A DNA stretch of 64,000 nt, from contig JAYKXP010000085.1 in the NCBI GenBank assembly GCA_037176845.1, positions 124,001 through 188,000 of the forward strand, given 5' to 3'. Positions 33,129 to 44,126 of this stretch are shown one piece after another. The stretch is from Paramarasmius palmivorus. Its lineage: Eukaryota > Basidiomycota > Agaricomycetes > Agaricales > Marasmiaceae. The number at the start of each line of letters is the position of its first letter. Positions within the stretch are counted from its first letter, which is position 1. The translations under genes were made by a program, and so were the position numbers. The notes below the pieces were generated by a model that did no database searches, was not told where the DNA came from, and saw nothing but the letters and a program-made list of their open reading frames with translations.

Positions 33129-34336
33129 TCATCCTCTTGCAGCATCATTTCCTGAGTCTGTAAGATGGCCCGTAAATTGCTCTTTTCTCTCTTTCTTCCA
33201 TTGCTTCCTTAACTCTCTGAACTCTTAAAAGTTCGTCATTAAACCATACACGAGCTTGATAAATGAAGACGCACCATCTGGGCTTCGTTTAGGGCCGTGC
33301 TTCTGACGCAACACATGTGTATTTAGGTGGTTGAGACTGCCGTACGATTTTTTGCAATGACTCCAATTACACTTGTATTTCCTATCGACTTCGTCGGGAC
33401 GCCGGCGGTTTTGTTGACTCCGCACAAACGACCATGCACGGTTGGAGCTGTCGAGAGATACATCATAGCTAGGCGTAAGATTGCCCTCCGCATGAGCCAT
33501 CGAGCCAATCGTCTTGGACGAGACGTGGCCGTGGATGCCAGCCGCTGCCAAAAGCTCAAGGTCACCATGGTTAGGATGCTGCTCTGTCACAGACGTCGCA
33601 CTAAAGAGCTCGAAGTCGCTGGTTGGTTGCTGGGGTGAGGTGTGTATAGATACCGAGTGCACGAGGGAATCATTCGACGATGGGATCGAGTCGTCATCTA
33701 GAGACTATGAAAACTCAATTTGGATATGCACATCACCGCTACAATTGGACTTACTTCTCCCGTAGTACTTGATGGTTGAAGGAAGTTAGCCAGAGAGTGC
33801 TCGTCAACTCCATGAAGTTCCTTGTCAGTGCCGCTGGGCTCAGCTCCGAAAGGGAAAATGCCAACTCGCAGGTCGGAAAAGGTGTCAACAGGAGGTCCGG
33901 CTGGTAAGAGGCCATAAGGAAAAGTGTGGGCCGGTGGTGATAGGTCTGTAGTCCCCGCGATGGGAACAAAACCAGTGAACAATGTGGGGGAGCTTGGTGG
34001 ATCGGACAACGACAAAATTGAGCTATGTCTGATGTCTTCGCTAAGGTCATACATGGGCAAAAAATGGGAAGAGTGAGGCGAAAAATCGTTCAAGGCACTT
34101 TCAGAGTCATCCGGAGATGTGTGAGGGATCGGCGAGCTTGATGAGCTGGACGCAGGGGAATCCAGATTGAAAACGTTTTCGTGGAAATGATCTACAATGG
34201 GTGACCCAAGGAAAGGTGTTGCATGCACCATCTTCGGGCCTAGCAACCCTCCTTGAGAACAAGTTCTCAAGAATGCACCAAGATTAAAAGAGGGGCGTGT
34301 TCGTCGAAGTTCTTGACGGAATGGGTCGGGATCCAA
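33129..34336 (-). CDS. CON7-like C2H2 transcription factor
   Basis: The frame from 34336 to about 33751 splices (GTAAGT...TTCATAG) to one ending in YKCNWSHCKKSYGSLNHLNT-HVLRQKHGPKRSPD, then splices (GTGCGT...TTCAGAG) to ELRKQWKKERKEQ and stops at 33129-33131. KCxxxxCxKxYGxLNHLNxHVxxxxHGxKRxPxE followed by LRKQWRxRKKE is the signature of the fungal CON7 family, nuclear regulators of conidiation and morphogenesis in ascomycetes with relatives in basidiomycetes. The N-terminal half is serine/proline-rich (a likely activation region). The first exon here begins at an acceptor (ATCATAG at 34337), so the true start lies in an upstream exon I could not fix; the first in-frame ATG is MVHATPFLG. Confidence 0.82.
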
Positions 34337-34449
34337 CTATGATAGAAGTTTAGTGAGCAAGCACGTCTGGTTTCAAGGCCAGAGGCATACTCACTAGGAC
34401 AACTTGCCAGATTACTGAAAAACGTATGCGATAGACGTAAAATTGAAGC

Positions 34450-35310
34450 TGCGTGGATGGACGAATCTTGAAAACAGAAGTCAAACTTTCAAGTTTGGAA
34501 ATGAAGTCACACGGTACCTTGACCCACACTCACATTTTGCCCACTACATAGTGTACCTGTTTTATGCTTTACATTATAGCACCACACTGCCACTATGAAT
34601 CGTGTAGCTGCTACTAGTGAGTACTAGTGAGTTGTGATGCCGAATCTTCAGCACGTGCTCTTCAGCCAACTCGCGTTCTACTTCCACCATCGGTCGCAGG
34701 GCTTGGACGGGGCGCGTTGTAGTACCGAACCGAAAGATTTTCCGAGACCGAACACCTTTGTATCCTCAGTGCCATCCGCCTCGCAGAAGCTGTACACGTA
34801 CGACTCGGACGAAATGTTGTACGTAGTACAGCAGAAGAAGTATCAGGATCTGCGAGAAGAAACAAACTCAAGCTTTGACATTCTCGTGCAGCATGGCTAA
34901 GGAGGCTGCCGTGCGGGGTAGATGAACTTATGCATTGTCATTGACCAATCGGACACAAATGAACTCGTGAATCAGCGTGACATTGCGAGTGTATACGTAT
35001 AATTAGACCTTTAGCGCAAGTGCCAGAAGCCTGATAATTTCTCACTAGGTTTCTTCATCCAAATCATACACAGGATTCAGCGACGGCAGCCAACCAAAGG
35101 CGATTGGCATCAAGTATGGCCACTATCACTCAACTTTTTTTGGGATAATAGAGTAGTGAATCACTATTGGCGAGGGCGTTCATCGTTTGACAATCCGAGT
35201 ATGGTATGCCACAGCGTTAAGTCTGCATCATCTTCAACGATAGTAGTCTAGGGTCCGACGGTGCATACATGCCAGACAGGAGCATCGATTCTGTGGGTCT
35301 AAAATAAATT
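34450..35310. other. Intergenic; one 87-codon ORF (34637-34900, plus)
   Basis: The ORF begins MPNLQHVLFSQLAF and ends in an acidic YDSDEMLYVVQQKKYQDLRE helix. It is unrecognised and may be chance. Just before it, ACTAGTGAGT is tandemly repeated (about 34613-34632). Confidence 0.25.
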
Positions 35311-35317
35311 TGGATAA

Positions 35318-36705
35318 TCAATATTTAAATAAGCAGGTGTTTTGTCGGTCTGCGCATCTGTGGCGCCGATGGGCTGGTGCTGAACGGACCCTGGAGCATT
35401 CACGGCACAGAACACCCATAGTGGAGACCACCGCCCAGACATCCTTATTGATTCCAATGCGAGAGTTCCACTCGAGTAACGCCGCCCTTGTCGGAGCCGT
35501 CTTGTCCCACCATTCTTCTGACGCGGCGTTCTGCTCATCAACGACGTCCCAAACCATGTCTGGCGTAATGTTATCCGTCTTCTGGATCAGAGGCGTAGCT
35601 GTCAATGACATTAATATCTTAATGGAGCGTTAGAGCAGCTTCGATTCACCTAAGCGGGGGCTGAACCAGTTTCGACAGATCCCTTTCTGGTCTAAATGAT
35701 CCTGATATCCATCCATGGAATACATACACAAACAGACCGAGCAGGAAACAGCTGATCGTCGAAGGAGCTCCCATACTCTGAGAGATATTCCCCGAGTAGA
35801 ATGGAGGTTTCTGATTGTGAAACCAGTCGCAGTTCCGACAAAATGCTGGTGTTGGTTAGCAAGGTTTTGTCCATTGGGGTTGACGGCGAGATCCCATGCC
35901 AGAAGTAAGGGAGGAGTGGAGCTGTCATGAGCGGGGTGTAGTCTAGTGCCGTCTAGTGAGAGAACTCCAGGATTGTGCTGATCTAACAAATGTAGACAGG
36001 CTTACACCGAAAATCACCCCGTGTGTAGGAAGATTCAAGGGCTTCGCATTCTCCTGCGTCTACCGGGGGGGGGGATGGTGAATTTCCTGTCAGAAGTGCT
36101 GGGACACGCACTTACTGTGGGTGGCACGATCAAGAGACTTTCCCAGCGAGAAGAACCCATAACTACCGTAAACATAGGCCAGTTCATCTACCGAGCCGGG
36201 AATAGGTACTAGTGACCATCAGAAGTGCGAAACTGGTTCCAGCATAGAACATACTTCGAAAAGGGCAATCATGGGACCCGTTGCAGACTTGTAAGTATAA
36301 CGACGGTGTGCCGCTAAAATTCGGTTGTATTGTCATCGTACAGTCTCTTGTATGTCGTAGCGGATTGAGAGCGTGGGGGCACAAGACAGGCTTTGATGTT
36401 AATATAGCAATTTGATCGGCACGTATCAATATTTTGCCAGAACGGCGCTCTGAAGCCTGAAAATATGGTCTATGGAGGTGTTGAGCGAGTAAACGAGGAG
36501 TGAGAGTCAATGATACCGACTTCAGGCACCTTTCCCATTGTTTATGCTGTGGATTGAAAGTCATGATCTTCCCCGCTAAGATGTGACGCTTGAGGTTCCT
36601 CTGGTATCGTTGGAGTGTGGCGGCTTTGGGATCGTATTCTTCGATGCGCCCAACAGCTGCGTTCGCAGGTAGACGAGGCTTTCGGAAGTTCCAGTGGGGG
36701 GCCAT
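35318..36705 (-). CDS. Hypothetical multi-exon protein
   Basis: ATG at 36705 opens MAPHWNFRKPRLPANAAVGR and a basic first exon. Further exons include VDELAYVYGSYGFFSLGKSL at about 36110-36190 before a clear GTAAGTG donor, then LDQHNPGVLSLDGTRLHPAH, and a phase-1 junction (GTGAATC...TTGACAG) linking CRNWFSPRLA to TPLIQKTDNITPDMVWDVVD, then WDKTAPTRAALLEWN and a cysteine/histidine-rich end (LCRECSRVRSAPAHRRHRC). The middle junctions are not secure. No family recognised; the C-terminal Cys/His cluster could bind a metal. Confidence 0.4.
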
Positions 36706-37130
36706 TACGTTGGTACTTGATTTCTGCTCAGCGTTTGGTTAAAAGGGGTAAGAACAATAAAGATCGATTGAGCCGCCATCGCCCGAGACAATAAAGAGGT
36801 TCTCGAAGAAGTGAACGGGAGAGAAAAACAACAAAGGGATGCGGGAAAGTCAAAAGTAATCTGCACAGGTCCCATTTCGGAACAGCAGGGTTCCATAGTC
36901 CATTAGACGCCAGAATAATCTACATGCTGTTGGCAAGCATACGGTATAGTCGCGGTCGGACTTCGGACATAGCTATGGTGATTTGTTGAGGAAGCAAAAA
37001 CAAAAGGAGGATTGGTGCTACCATCGCACACAGCTGTGAATTGAGCCCTGCAAGTGTCACCATTCGATTTGTTTCATTGATCCTGCAGCTAATCGAAGGT
37101 TACTCCGTAAACGTTACGCCGAGGTAAATG
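36706..37130. other. Intergenic, nothing recognised
   Basis: Upstream of the hypothetical gene; contains only short frames. Confidence 0.3.
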
Positions 37131-38003
37131 AAGGTGGCCAGATGTGTGACAGGGAACCGTGCAAAAGCCTTAAGTAGGTACACACTAACTCACAGAATCT
37201 CCGTGTCTTTGATCCGGAGGTTAGAAGTTTCCTATGGTGTCAAAAGGCCGCGACGAAACAAGCATCATAGCTTATCTGATGAGAGAGTGGAAGATTGATG
37301 GAAGACATTGTTTTTGTTTTTGTTTTATTGCTGAACCTTACGGTTCAGCTGTATAATGAGCATATGAACGAGGAAGACATGGGCGGAAACAAAGGTGCGC
37401 AGCCTACAGCAAGATTCGTCGGAGATATGTAGCGTACCCCATATGTCCCCAGTAGCGCTGAAAGACTATTGGACAAGCCATCATTTTCTGGTAGTCGTCA
37501 CCGTCGTTGACTGCACTGCTGACGGGCACAACTACCCCATTAATGGTTTACTCATCCTTCGACGATCGAACTCCTCTGTAAACACCGAAAAAGACTCCCA
37601 TTCTACGTCATCGTATTCCCAGTCCCATTCCCAGGAAGGCGCTCAAAGGCCAGTGTTCGAAGGAAGCAGTAAATTCACTAGATTCACTGAGGATATACAA
37701 CGCAACGTCATCCTCACTAGATCATCCACTCTAACCGTTCAAACACCAACGCAGTGACCCTTCATATGTACGCCAAATATGCCTTGCAGACGAGAGAGAT
37801 CCATCCTCGTGCCTCGAATGCAGTCGTAACCAGCCCTGTGACCTCAAGTATAGCAAGTTCAGTCTGAGAAAACGGTACGAAAGCTGATGAGACTGTACCT
37901 CAGCCTGACACCAGTGACCCTGGAAAACGCCCCGCTCAATTCCAAACGAGAGACGAGTGAGGCCGTCTCCTTGCAAATGGACGGTTAACCATCCACAGCA
38001 GAA
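37130..38003 (+). repeat. Repeat family copy E, left half only
   Basis: Starts with decayed left-arm sequence (GGCCAGATGTGTGACAGGGA at about 37137; CTCCGTGTCTTTGATCCGG at about 37199) and one internal unit (GAACGAGGAAGACATGGGCG at about 37366). From about 37627 it is nearly identical to A-D, ending at the core arm GGTTAACCATCCACAGCAG at about 38003. The spacer and the whole right arm are absent. A small hairpin GCTGAACC-TTAC-GGTTCAGC sits at about 37331-37350. An ORF with ATG starts 33 bp beyond its end. Confidence 0.78.
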
Positions 38004-38035
38004 TATTAACTGTTGATCTATAGACGAGTTCCTAG

Positions 38036-38389
38036 ATGGCGCAGTCTTTCTCCCGGTACTTAACATCGGTATCAACAAGATTGTATGATGCATGTGTACA
38101 GCCGTTGTCGTTTGGATCTAACCACAACCAGGTGATTAACCGAAATGCGGATGAAGAGGTAAAACAGACGAGCTTACCTCGATATATTCCGTCGGTCATG
38201 TTCCCCTACAATTTGATAGATTACCCCTCACAACTGGCGCCTCCAAAGTCGATGGAGGTGTTGATAGGGAAGTACCAAAAGGACTGGCAGTCATGCGCTG
38301 AAAGCTCAGCTTCGGTATGTCGCGGAAAAGGCAGGCCTGAGGCTCAACGAGCAGAGGGAGGAGTGCTTCGTCGATCTGGTGGGTGGTGA
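38036..38389 (+). CDS. Hypothetical ORF next to copy E
   Basis: ATG at 38036 (MAQSFSRYLTSVSTRLYDAC) with a proline/tyrosine-rich middle (PRYIPSVMFPYNLIDYPSQL). A GTATGT donor at about 38312 after ESSAS suggests the frame beyond is intronic, and the rest of the gene may be cut by the MITE-like element at 38534. No family recognised. Confidence 0.35.
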   Translation: MAQSFSRYLTSVSTRLYDACVQPLSFGSNHNQVINRNADEEVKQTSLPRYIPSVMFPYNLIDYPSQLAPPKSMEVLIGKYQKDWQSCAESSASVCRGKGRPEAQRAEGGVLRRSGGW

Positions 38390-38533
38390 GAAGGGTGTAT
38401 GAGTCTAAGGTGTTCAGTGGGCAGAGGAAGTGGTTGAGGTTTGAAAGACGTTGTTCGGTGAGATCGAGTACTGAAAAAACTCGGAAAAGACCCGTCTAAG
38501 AGCCTTGTTCAGATACCGCTGGAATTTGCCCGC

Positions 38534-38991
38534 TGGCGCCAGGATGCAGCGGGGAAAACTCCCGCGCGTCTGCACTGCCACTCGCACACCTATTTTTAAT
38601 ATCATTTTTGGGCAGAAACCACCCGTCGAGCTGCATTGGGGCTTCAAATGTGTCCAATACATAATAAATCTCGGGTTATTGATCATAAGAAGAGTTAAAC
38701 TCACTTTGAATGCCCCAGCTCTGAGGCATTCAACAGCACAAGTTGAGTGCAAGAGTACACGGGATTCACGCAGGTCGTTACTGGACGCCTTCTGGGGTGA
38801 AGTCGCACGTAAAAATGTAGTAACTGCCATACGCATGTTATGACTATACGTCTAACCAGAAATCTAGAGAATAAATACGAATGACTTCGAAATACATATG
38901 GAGCAGCTGAGAGCCAACCTCATCTTCAGCACAAAAATATGTAGGTGTGCGAGTGGCAGTGCAGACGCGCGTGAATTGCATCCTGGCGCCA
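38534..38991. mobile_element. MITE-like element, 458 bp, about 50-bp terminal inverted repeats
   Basis: The left arm (38534-38592) begins TGGCGCCAGGATGCA and ends GCACTGCCACTCGCACACC-TA. The right arm (38942-38991) is its reverse complement, differing only by a 9-bp gap and few bases. The interior is AT-richer and non-coding. TIRs this long with no ORF fit a non-autonomous DNA transposon. No convincing target-site duplication could be read by eye. Confidence 0.75.
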
Positions 38992-38999
38992 ACAGGCTC

Positions 39000-40030
39000 T
39001 AAACCACCACCACCTCCTCCATCGGTCATTCTCGCTGCAGCACTCTCAGATATTTATCAAGACAAAACAGATCGCAAAGGGGCATTATTTGGAGTAACCA
39101 AACTGGAACGAAAGCGCCTAGAGTTTGGGGCCTATTTTTCATCCTGATGTCCTGCGCTGACTGCATGTTCCTACACTCACCTAGCCCCATTTTACCAAGC
39201 CATGGCTTTCAAGAGCCTCTTTGGTTTTCCAATAATTATACACTTGGATTGAGGTGTCGACTTGTTGATATGAACGAGTGAAACTTGAAGTGAAGAGAAT
39301 GAATGAGTTTAGACATAGTTCGCCGAAAGCCAGGTAGGTTTGTATTCAGCTCGTTGATATTATTTACTGAGACTAATCAAAGCACGAAGGACATGCACAG
39401 CTGCTTGAACCTCAAAAATGGGACTTGTCTTTCCTGGGCTTCACCACCGCGTCTTCTCACAAGCACTGTCCGCCTAACGTCCTGTTTTCTGGTTCAAGAA
39501 GAAAGTAAGAAGAAAGCAAAATTCAAAATGTCTCGTTGATCTAGCCTTTGGTGGGCGCTGTGCGAGAGGGAGCGTGGTCTACTCGAAAGGCGTCGTTTTT
39601 GATACTCACAGCACATCTTGAACAGACAATCTGCCCAATTCCTGTATTCATCGGTTTGTATGCCGCTTTTGCGATTCAAAATCCCCATTTCACATGGCCC
39701 AGCCACTCTTTCGCAGACCAAGAGATCAGAACTTCGACTCACGAGACTCTCGTATAACCAATTATCAAAGTGATCCAGGAAAAGACTTGAAGTCGAGGAA
39801 TGGCCGTTTAGGTGAGATCCAGCTACATCTCCAGATCTCTGTGTAACGCATTTTCAATTTGTAGCTATCCAACCCAATATGTATGCTATATGTTGAAATA
39901 TAAGTTTCCGTGTTTGCTTTGTTCACCGCTGTTTGCTTTGGGCTCCTTGTCCTGGACACGAGATCAGCACGGAAACAGGGGAGACTCGATGCGTCGTGAG
40001 TCCGAGGAAAGTGACATCATAGTGAACAAG
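39000..40030. other. No confident gene; possible exon at 39590-39700 (minus)
   Basis: The minus strand reads MGILNRKSGIQTDEYRNWAD then CLFKMC before a GTGAGT donor, which looks like an exon of something, but no neighbouring exons could be joined. Confidence 0.25.
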
Positions 40031-40032
40031 AT

Positions 40033-40290
40033 CTATCCCTTCCGTCGTAAGCGCTTTTTGTGGATCATGTCAAACGCGTTGAAGGGGTTGAATGTCTTGA
40101 TGTAGGCATAAATACTATAAATCACGAATATAACTGACGATTGGCCAACTCAGACAATGCAAAGGAAGCCATCTTCATTTTGGGTTTGCGAATATTCCGG
40201 ACGAGCACGGAGATGTTGAAGCAGACGGCACCAGGTCCGCTCAATGTCGTCAATTCAAATTGCGCGTCAATGAGAAATGCAAGGCCCATG
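40033..40290 (-). CDS. 3' exons of an unrecognised gene
   Basis: Spliced across a short intron (donor GTCTGAG, acceptor TTATAG) the minus strand reads GLAFLIDAQFELTTLSGPGA, then VCFNISVLVRNIRKPKMKMA and FAFIYAYIKTFNPFNAFDMI, ending HKKRLRRKG with TAG at 40033-40035. Hydrophobic stretches and a basic tail suggest a membrane-associated protein. The upstream exons (PELDFVVINGAKPTPDLNAR at about 40400-40470) may belong to the same gene. No family recognised. Confidence 0.35.
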
Positions 40291-40499
40291 ATCATCAAGT
40301 CTTAGTGTTACGGTTCACAAGGCATCGACGGCATTCGTAGAGCCGGACATTTGCCGACGTATAGGGTGAGTGATTTTGAGACGCAAAGCATTCGAAGGGA
40401 TAAATTAAAACCTGAGCGCTGAGCGCGCGTTCAAGTCTGGGGTTGGTTTTGCTCCGTTGATGACAACGAAATCAAGTTCTGGGATACAGATTAGCCTTT

Positions 40500-41022
40500 T
40501 GAGGACGCCGCAAGACAAAGCGATAAACCAACACTATATTAACGTCGGAGTGGAGGAAGAGTGAGGTAGATGACAAAGATGCCAGGAGGGAGCTCCAGCA
40601 CCACACCAGCCTCGTGCCATACGCTGAGCTGAGGACGCTTGTTATTGCGATCGAAGCCGACAATGCAGTAGTGTCCCTCGCAGATTGGCAGCGATGTCGG
40701 AGGACTTGGGCGCTTGGGTGCGTGCCATAAAGTAAGCAGCTTCCCGAATGGTGTCGTGATGGCGGAGCGTAGACGATGATTCGGCCCTGAGCATCGCATA
40801 TGAAAGTCTCGGCACTACGCTGGTAATGAAAAGGCTGCTAATGGAAAAAATAAGATGCGCACCTGTTGAACCAAAGCTAAACGCAAGCCTTGCAGCTTCT
40901 TGCCAGGGCCAAGGATCTCCCTGATAGCCTGCCGTAGATCTTGAGAGACATTCGGGCCTAGCCAGGTTACCACGAAGTATGTAGCAACACCGAGGCCTTG
41001 GACACTCCGTGCCGCTTCCCAC
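40500..41022 (-). pseudogene. Fragment of an Agaricomycete 2OG-oxygenase-like repetitive gene
   Basis: The best frame reads GHYCIVGFDRNNKRPQLSVW, then HEAGVVLELPPGIFVIY, then a -1 shift into SLFLHSDVNIV. The pattern (xLxxWxLxxVxELPPGxFxxYPSSLxxHxN) is the C-terminal part of a double-stranded beta-helix domain seen in multicopy, transposon-associated Agaricomycete proteins. The frame loss at about 40562 breaks it. Assignment rests on one motif, so it is tentative. Confidence 0.4.
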
Positions 41023-41029
41023 GCCTTCT

Positions 41030-41590
41030 GATCTGCACCAGGGTCGATCCCGGAGGCTTGGGGTACAGGTGAAGAGTATCTGTCAAATGCAATTAATGTA
41101 GTGGCCGGTAAACAGAAAGAGAGAACAGACTGGTATTCAACTGCAAGGGGTTGAGGATCCCTTTTGTTTTCTTGATGACAGTTTCTGCCCCTTCACTGAA
41201 CTTGAAGGGGCGATACAAGTAGTTTTCGGTTTATGCTTTCGAGTGCTAGAGCTGCGGTTGATTAGCAAGTGGAGTTTAGAGCTCGCCTTCTCCCCTCGTT
41301 TGCATCTTTGTCAGCCTCTGAGTGTCCTAAAAACCATGGGTCGATGTTGCACAGCTCCGGGATATTGTGCACTCTGACGATTCGTGAAAGATAGACGTGG
41401 GGAGAGGACATAGTGAAGAAAGTTGCTTCGGCCTAAATTTACTCGTAACTGACAGTACCATATTGCTTGGATATGTAATCATACCTTGTGACGCGTCCGA
41501 CACAGCCTCTGTCTTAGAGTCATTCCCTACTATCACGACCCATTTTTTTGCTCAACACAGATCCTCATATCTGTGACTCGTGAATGAAAC
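41030..41590. other. Intergenic, nothing recognised
   Basis: Upstream region of the plus-strand gene at 41597. No motif was seen. Confidence 0.3.
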
Positions 41591-41596
41591 TTGACC

Positions 41597-43651
41597 ATGA
41601 GTAGAATGTCGGAAGAGACTCTGACGGATGAAATGAAAGACGCTTTCGCGGAAGAGTATCGCAAACAAGGCGGGAAGTCGAAATTGGAGTGGATAAAGGA
41701 ACATGAAGACGAGGTGCGCCATACTCCCCTACCTCAGACTATTTGCCCGCCTTGATTCGTTACAATACAGCCTTGCGAACGCTGTATCAAAGATGATGTT
41801 CTATGCATTCCTCGTAGAAACACATCCGGAGGAGCGACACAGTGTGACCATTGCTCACAAAAGGGCAAGTGTTCTAAACCCGCTCAAGAGTGCCAGGACC
41901 GTGTTTGTAGGCGAATGAATCTTACCCAGAACCAATACGACGTTTTACAAGCTTGGTATCTTGCTCAGAAGCGTTCAGCGAACGCATCAAACAAGGTATT
42001 CAAGACTTTCCCTACCCTTTTAACCCAAACCCATGTTTGCCGATTTAGGATGCATCCCCATCCCGAGTGCCCAAACGAAAAGTTCCCAAACGAGCCAAAT
42101 GCAAAGTTATTACCGAAGATTCGAAGAAGCCCCGAAGTCTCATCACAGCAAAGCGAAAGCGTCCTACCAACACACGCCAAACTACCTCCTCCAAGGCCAC
42201 CTCTGTTCTAGCCACTGACGAGCCTCCTTCCTCCAAACGACGAACTCTTGCAGGCGGGGTAAGTAACTTCGAAAATTATCTTGTCCTACGCTCCTACCGA
42301 CATGACACATTGCAGTCCAAAGCAGTCGACTCCATTTCAATCCGATCACCCACTCCTGAAGACAACGATAACCTGATTCTTTCACAGCCAACTCATGCTC
42401 CAGCCACCGACAACCCCACTTCCTCCAAACGACGAACTCTCGCTGGGCGGGTAAGTAATTCCAAATTTCCCTGTCCCAAACTTCTACACGCTGATGCTAC
42501 ACCCTAGTCCAACGGGCCAGAAGACATTCATGGAGATAAGTACGACTACGACGCAACACCCGATACCGAGGTTGAAAACGTAACACCTGCTCCTGAAGAT
42601 AGCCACGCTGAAGCCGAACATGTCCACGAAGATAACGATGTTGGCGAAGTTGACAAGCTTCTACTAACTGAATCCAGAGCAGAAATAGAGGAAGGAGATC
42701 ATAGTGACCATAGTGACAAAGAATTGGTCTATCCCCCAGTGCGTCTTCTCCGCTCTGTATATTCCTACTCGATTAAACCTCGCGCAGACAAGGTCACCCC
42801 CGAAGAGACGCAAAACCAGCATCTTTTTAAAATCCAGAACTCCCAGCCCACCTATTCTTAATGTATGTCTCTTATCCCTGCATGCCCCCTCACGTACCTA
42901 ATTCCACTGTTACCCAGACGTGCTCGTCCCCGAACAAACGTAAAATCAACGCCTTTTCCAGATCCAGGAGCCACAGCCCAGTCCTCGGTGTATGTCTCTC
43001 AATCTCTGCATCATTTTTTCACGCCATGTTCAAAATTTCGTAGTATTCCTTCCATGATACACATATCGTTCCTGACACCGAAGACGAGGCTCCAGACTCC
43101 GGTCTCGGATCCGAACCCGCACCCGCTGTGTCCAGTGTCAACCTACATAAGATGCATGCCGCGGCTCCCTCTCCAGCTGCCACTGTCAGTATCCAACAAT
43201 CGCACAGTGCTAGTGTTCTGGTAAGCCAATCATTGTTCACGACTTCGCATCGGTGAATCTGAAAGCCTCTTTACAGCGTCGTAATCATCCCTCCAGTGTC
43301 GGAGTTTCTGGCGAAACTGTGTTCCGCACCGGCGGACCTCCCGGGTCGCGTATTCACATCATCGTCGAAACTCCAGCAAGCTCCAATACCGGCCCCATGG
43401 TTCGCTCGTCTCCGTGTGTGCTCTCTTCTCTCTATATCCATGAGCCCGCTAACCACTATGCATTCATCCACAGCACCGCAATTGCGTTACCAGGTCAAAC
43501 CAAAGTTGTCAATACACTTCGCGACATTCAGCACACCCTTGAAAATCTCTCGACTGACTTTCGATTTTCTCGGCGTCCCGTGCAGGAGTGTGTCGCCTTA
43601 TTCAATGACAACATAGACCGACTGAAAAACACCATTACAGACATTCAGTAA
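41597..43651 (+). CDS. Zinc-cluster-like protein with duplicated exons
   Basis: ATG at 41597 (MSRMSEETLTDEMKDAFAEE). The second exon carries PCERCIKDDVLC and then CDHCSQKGKCSKP, spacing reminiscent of fungal Zn(II)2Cys6 DNA-binding clusters. Several short exons follow, separated by GTAAGT/GTATGT introns. Two successive exons end SSKRRTLAG, with VLATDEPP and PATDNPT before them. Two more read SPPKRRKTSIFLKSRTPSPP and SSPNKRKINAFSRSRSHSPV. These look like duplicated exon-plus-intron units that keep the same phase. An acidic exon (DNDVGEVDKLLLTESRAEIE) and a C-terminal helix (TLRDIQHTLENLSTDFRFSR) close the frame at 43651. Probably nuclear; it belongs to a rapidly evolving Agaricomycete group with unknown targets. 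An intron near 43400 (GTTCGC...CACAG) is optional because the frame is open there. Confidence 0.62.
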
Positions 43652-43659
43652 AGCTACCT

Positions 43660-44120
43660 TTACTCATATTCACTGCACTTTGCTTTTCCGAGGCTTCAAA
43701 AGTCATTAGTATTACTCGCATCTGCATTCTTGTAGCCTTGTACTTGTACTACCGCAATCGCTCGCTATATCAATTCCTTGCTTTGACTGACGCTATTTTC
43801 GGGCCGATGATTACATGAGTCATGCCAGCGATTGAGCGAGATTGTCTGGAGACCAAGTACTATTTTCACGTTCACCTTGCTCAGCTTCCTGACGCTCACT
43901 TAGTCGGCTCTGCCCATCCAGTTGGCCCGTGTTATACAACATGGCGTACATTATCTAATATTTATTGATACCCAATGTGTTCTTTGCAACCCCCAATCGC
44001 TCGCGATATCCATGGCTCCACCTCACCAACACATCGACTGTTTCTCTGTGGCGCCCCGTACGCCACCCTCTATTACAGTGATTTACGCTACAAAATTCTA
44101 CGAAGACGATTCCAAATACA
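43660..44120. other. Intergenic, nothing recognised
   Basis: Several short frames; no signal. Confidence 0.3.
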
Positions 44121-44126
44121 AAGGTA

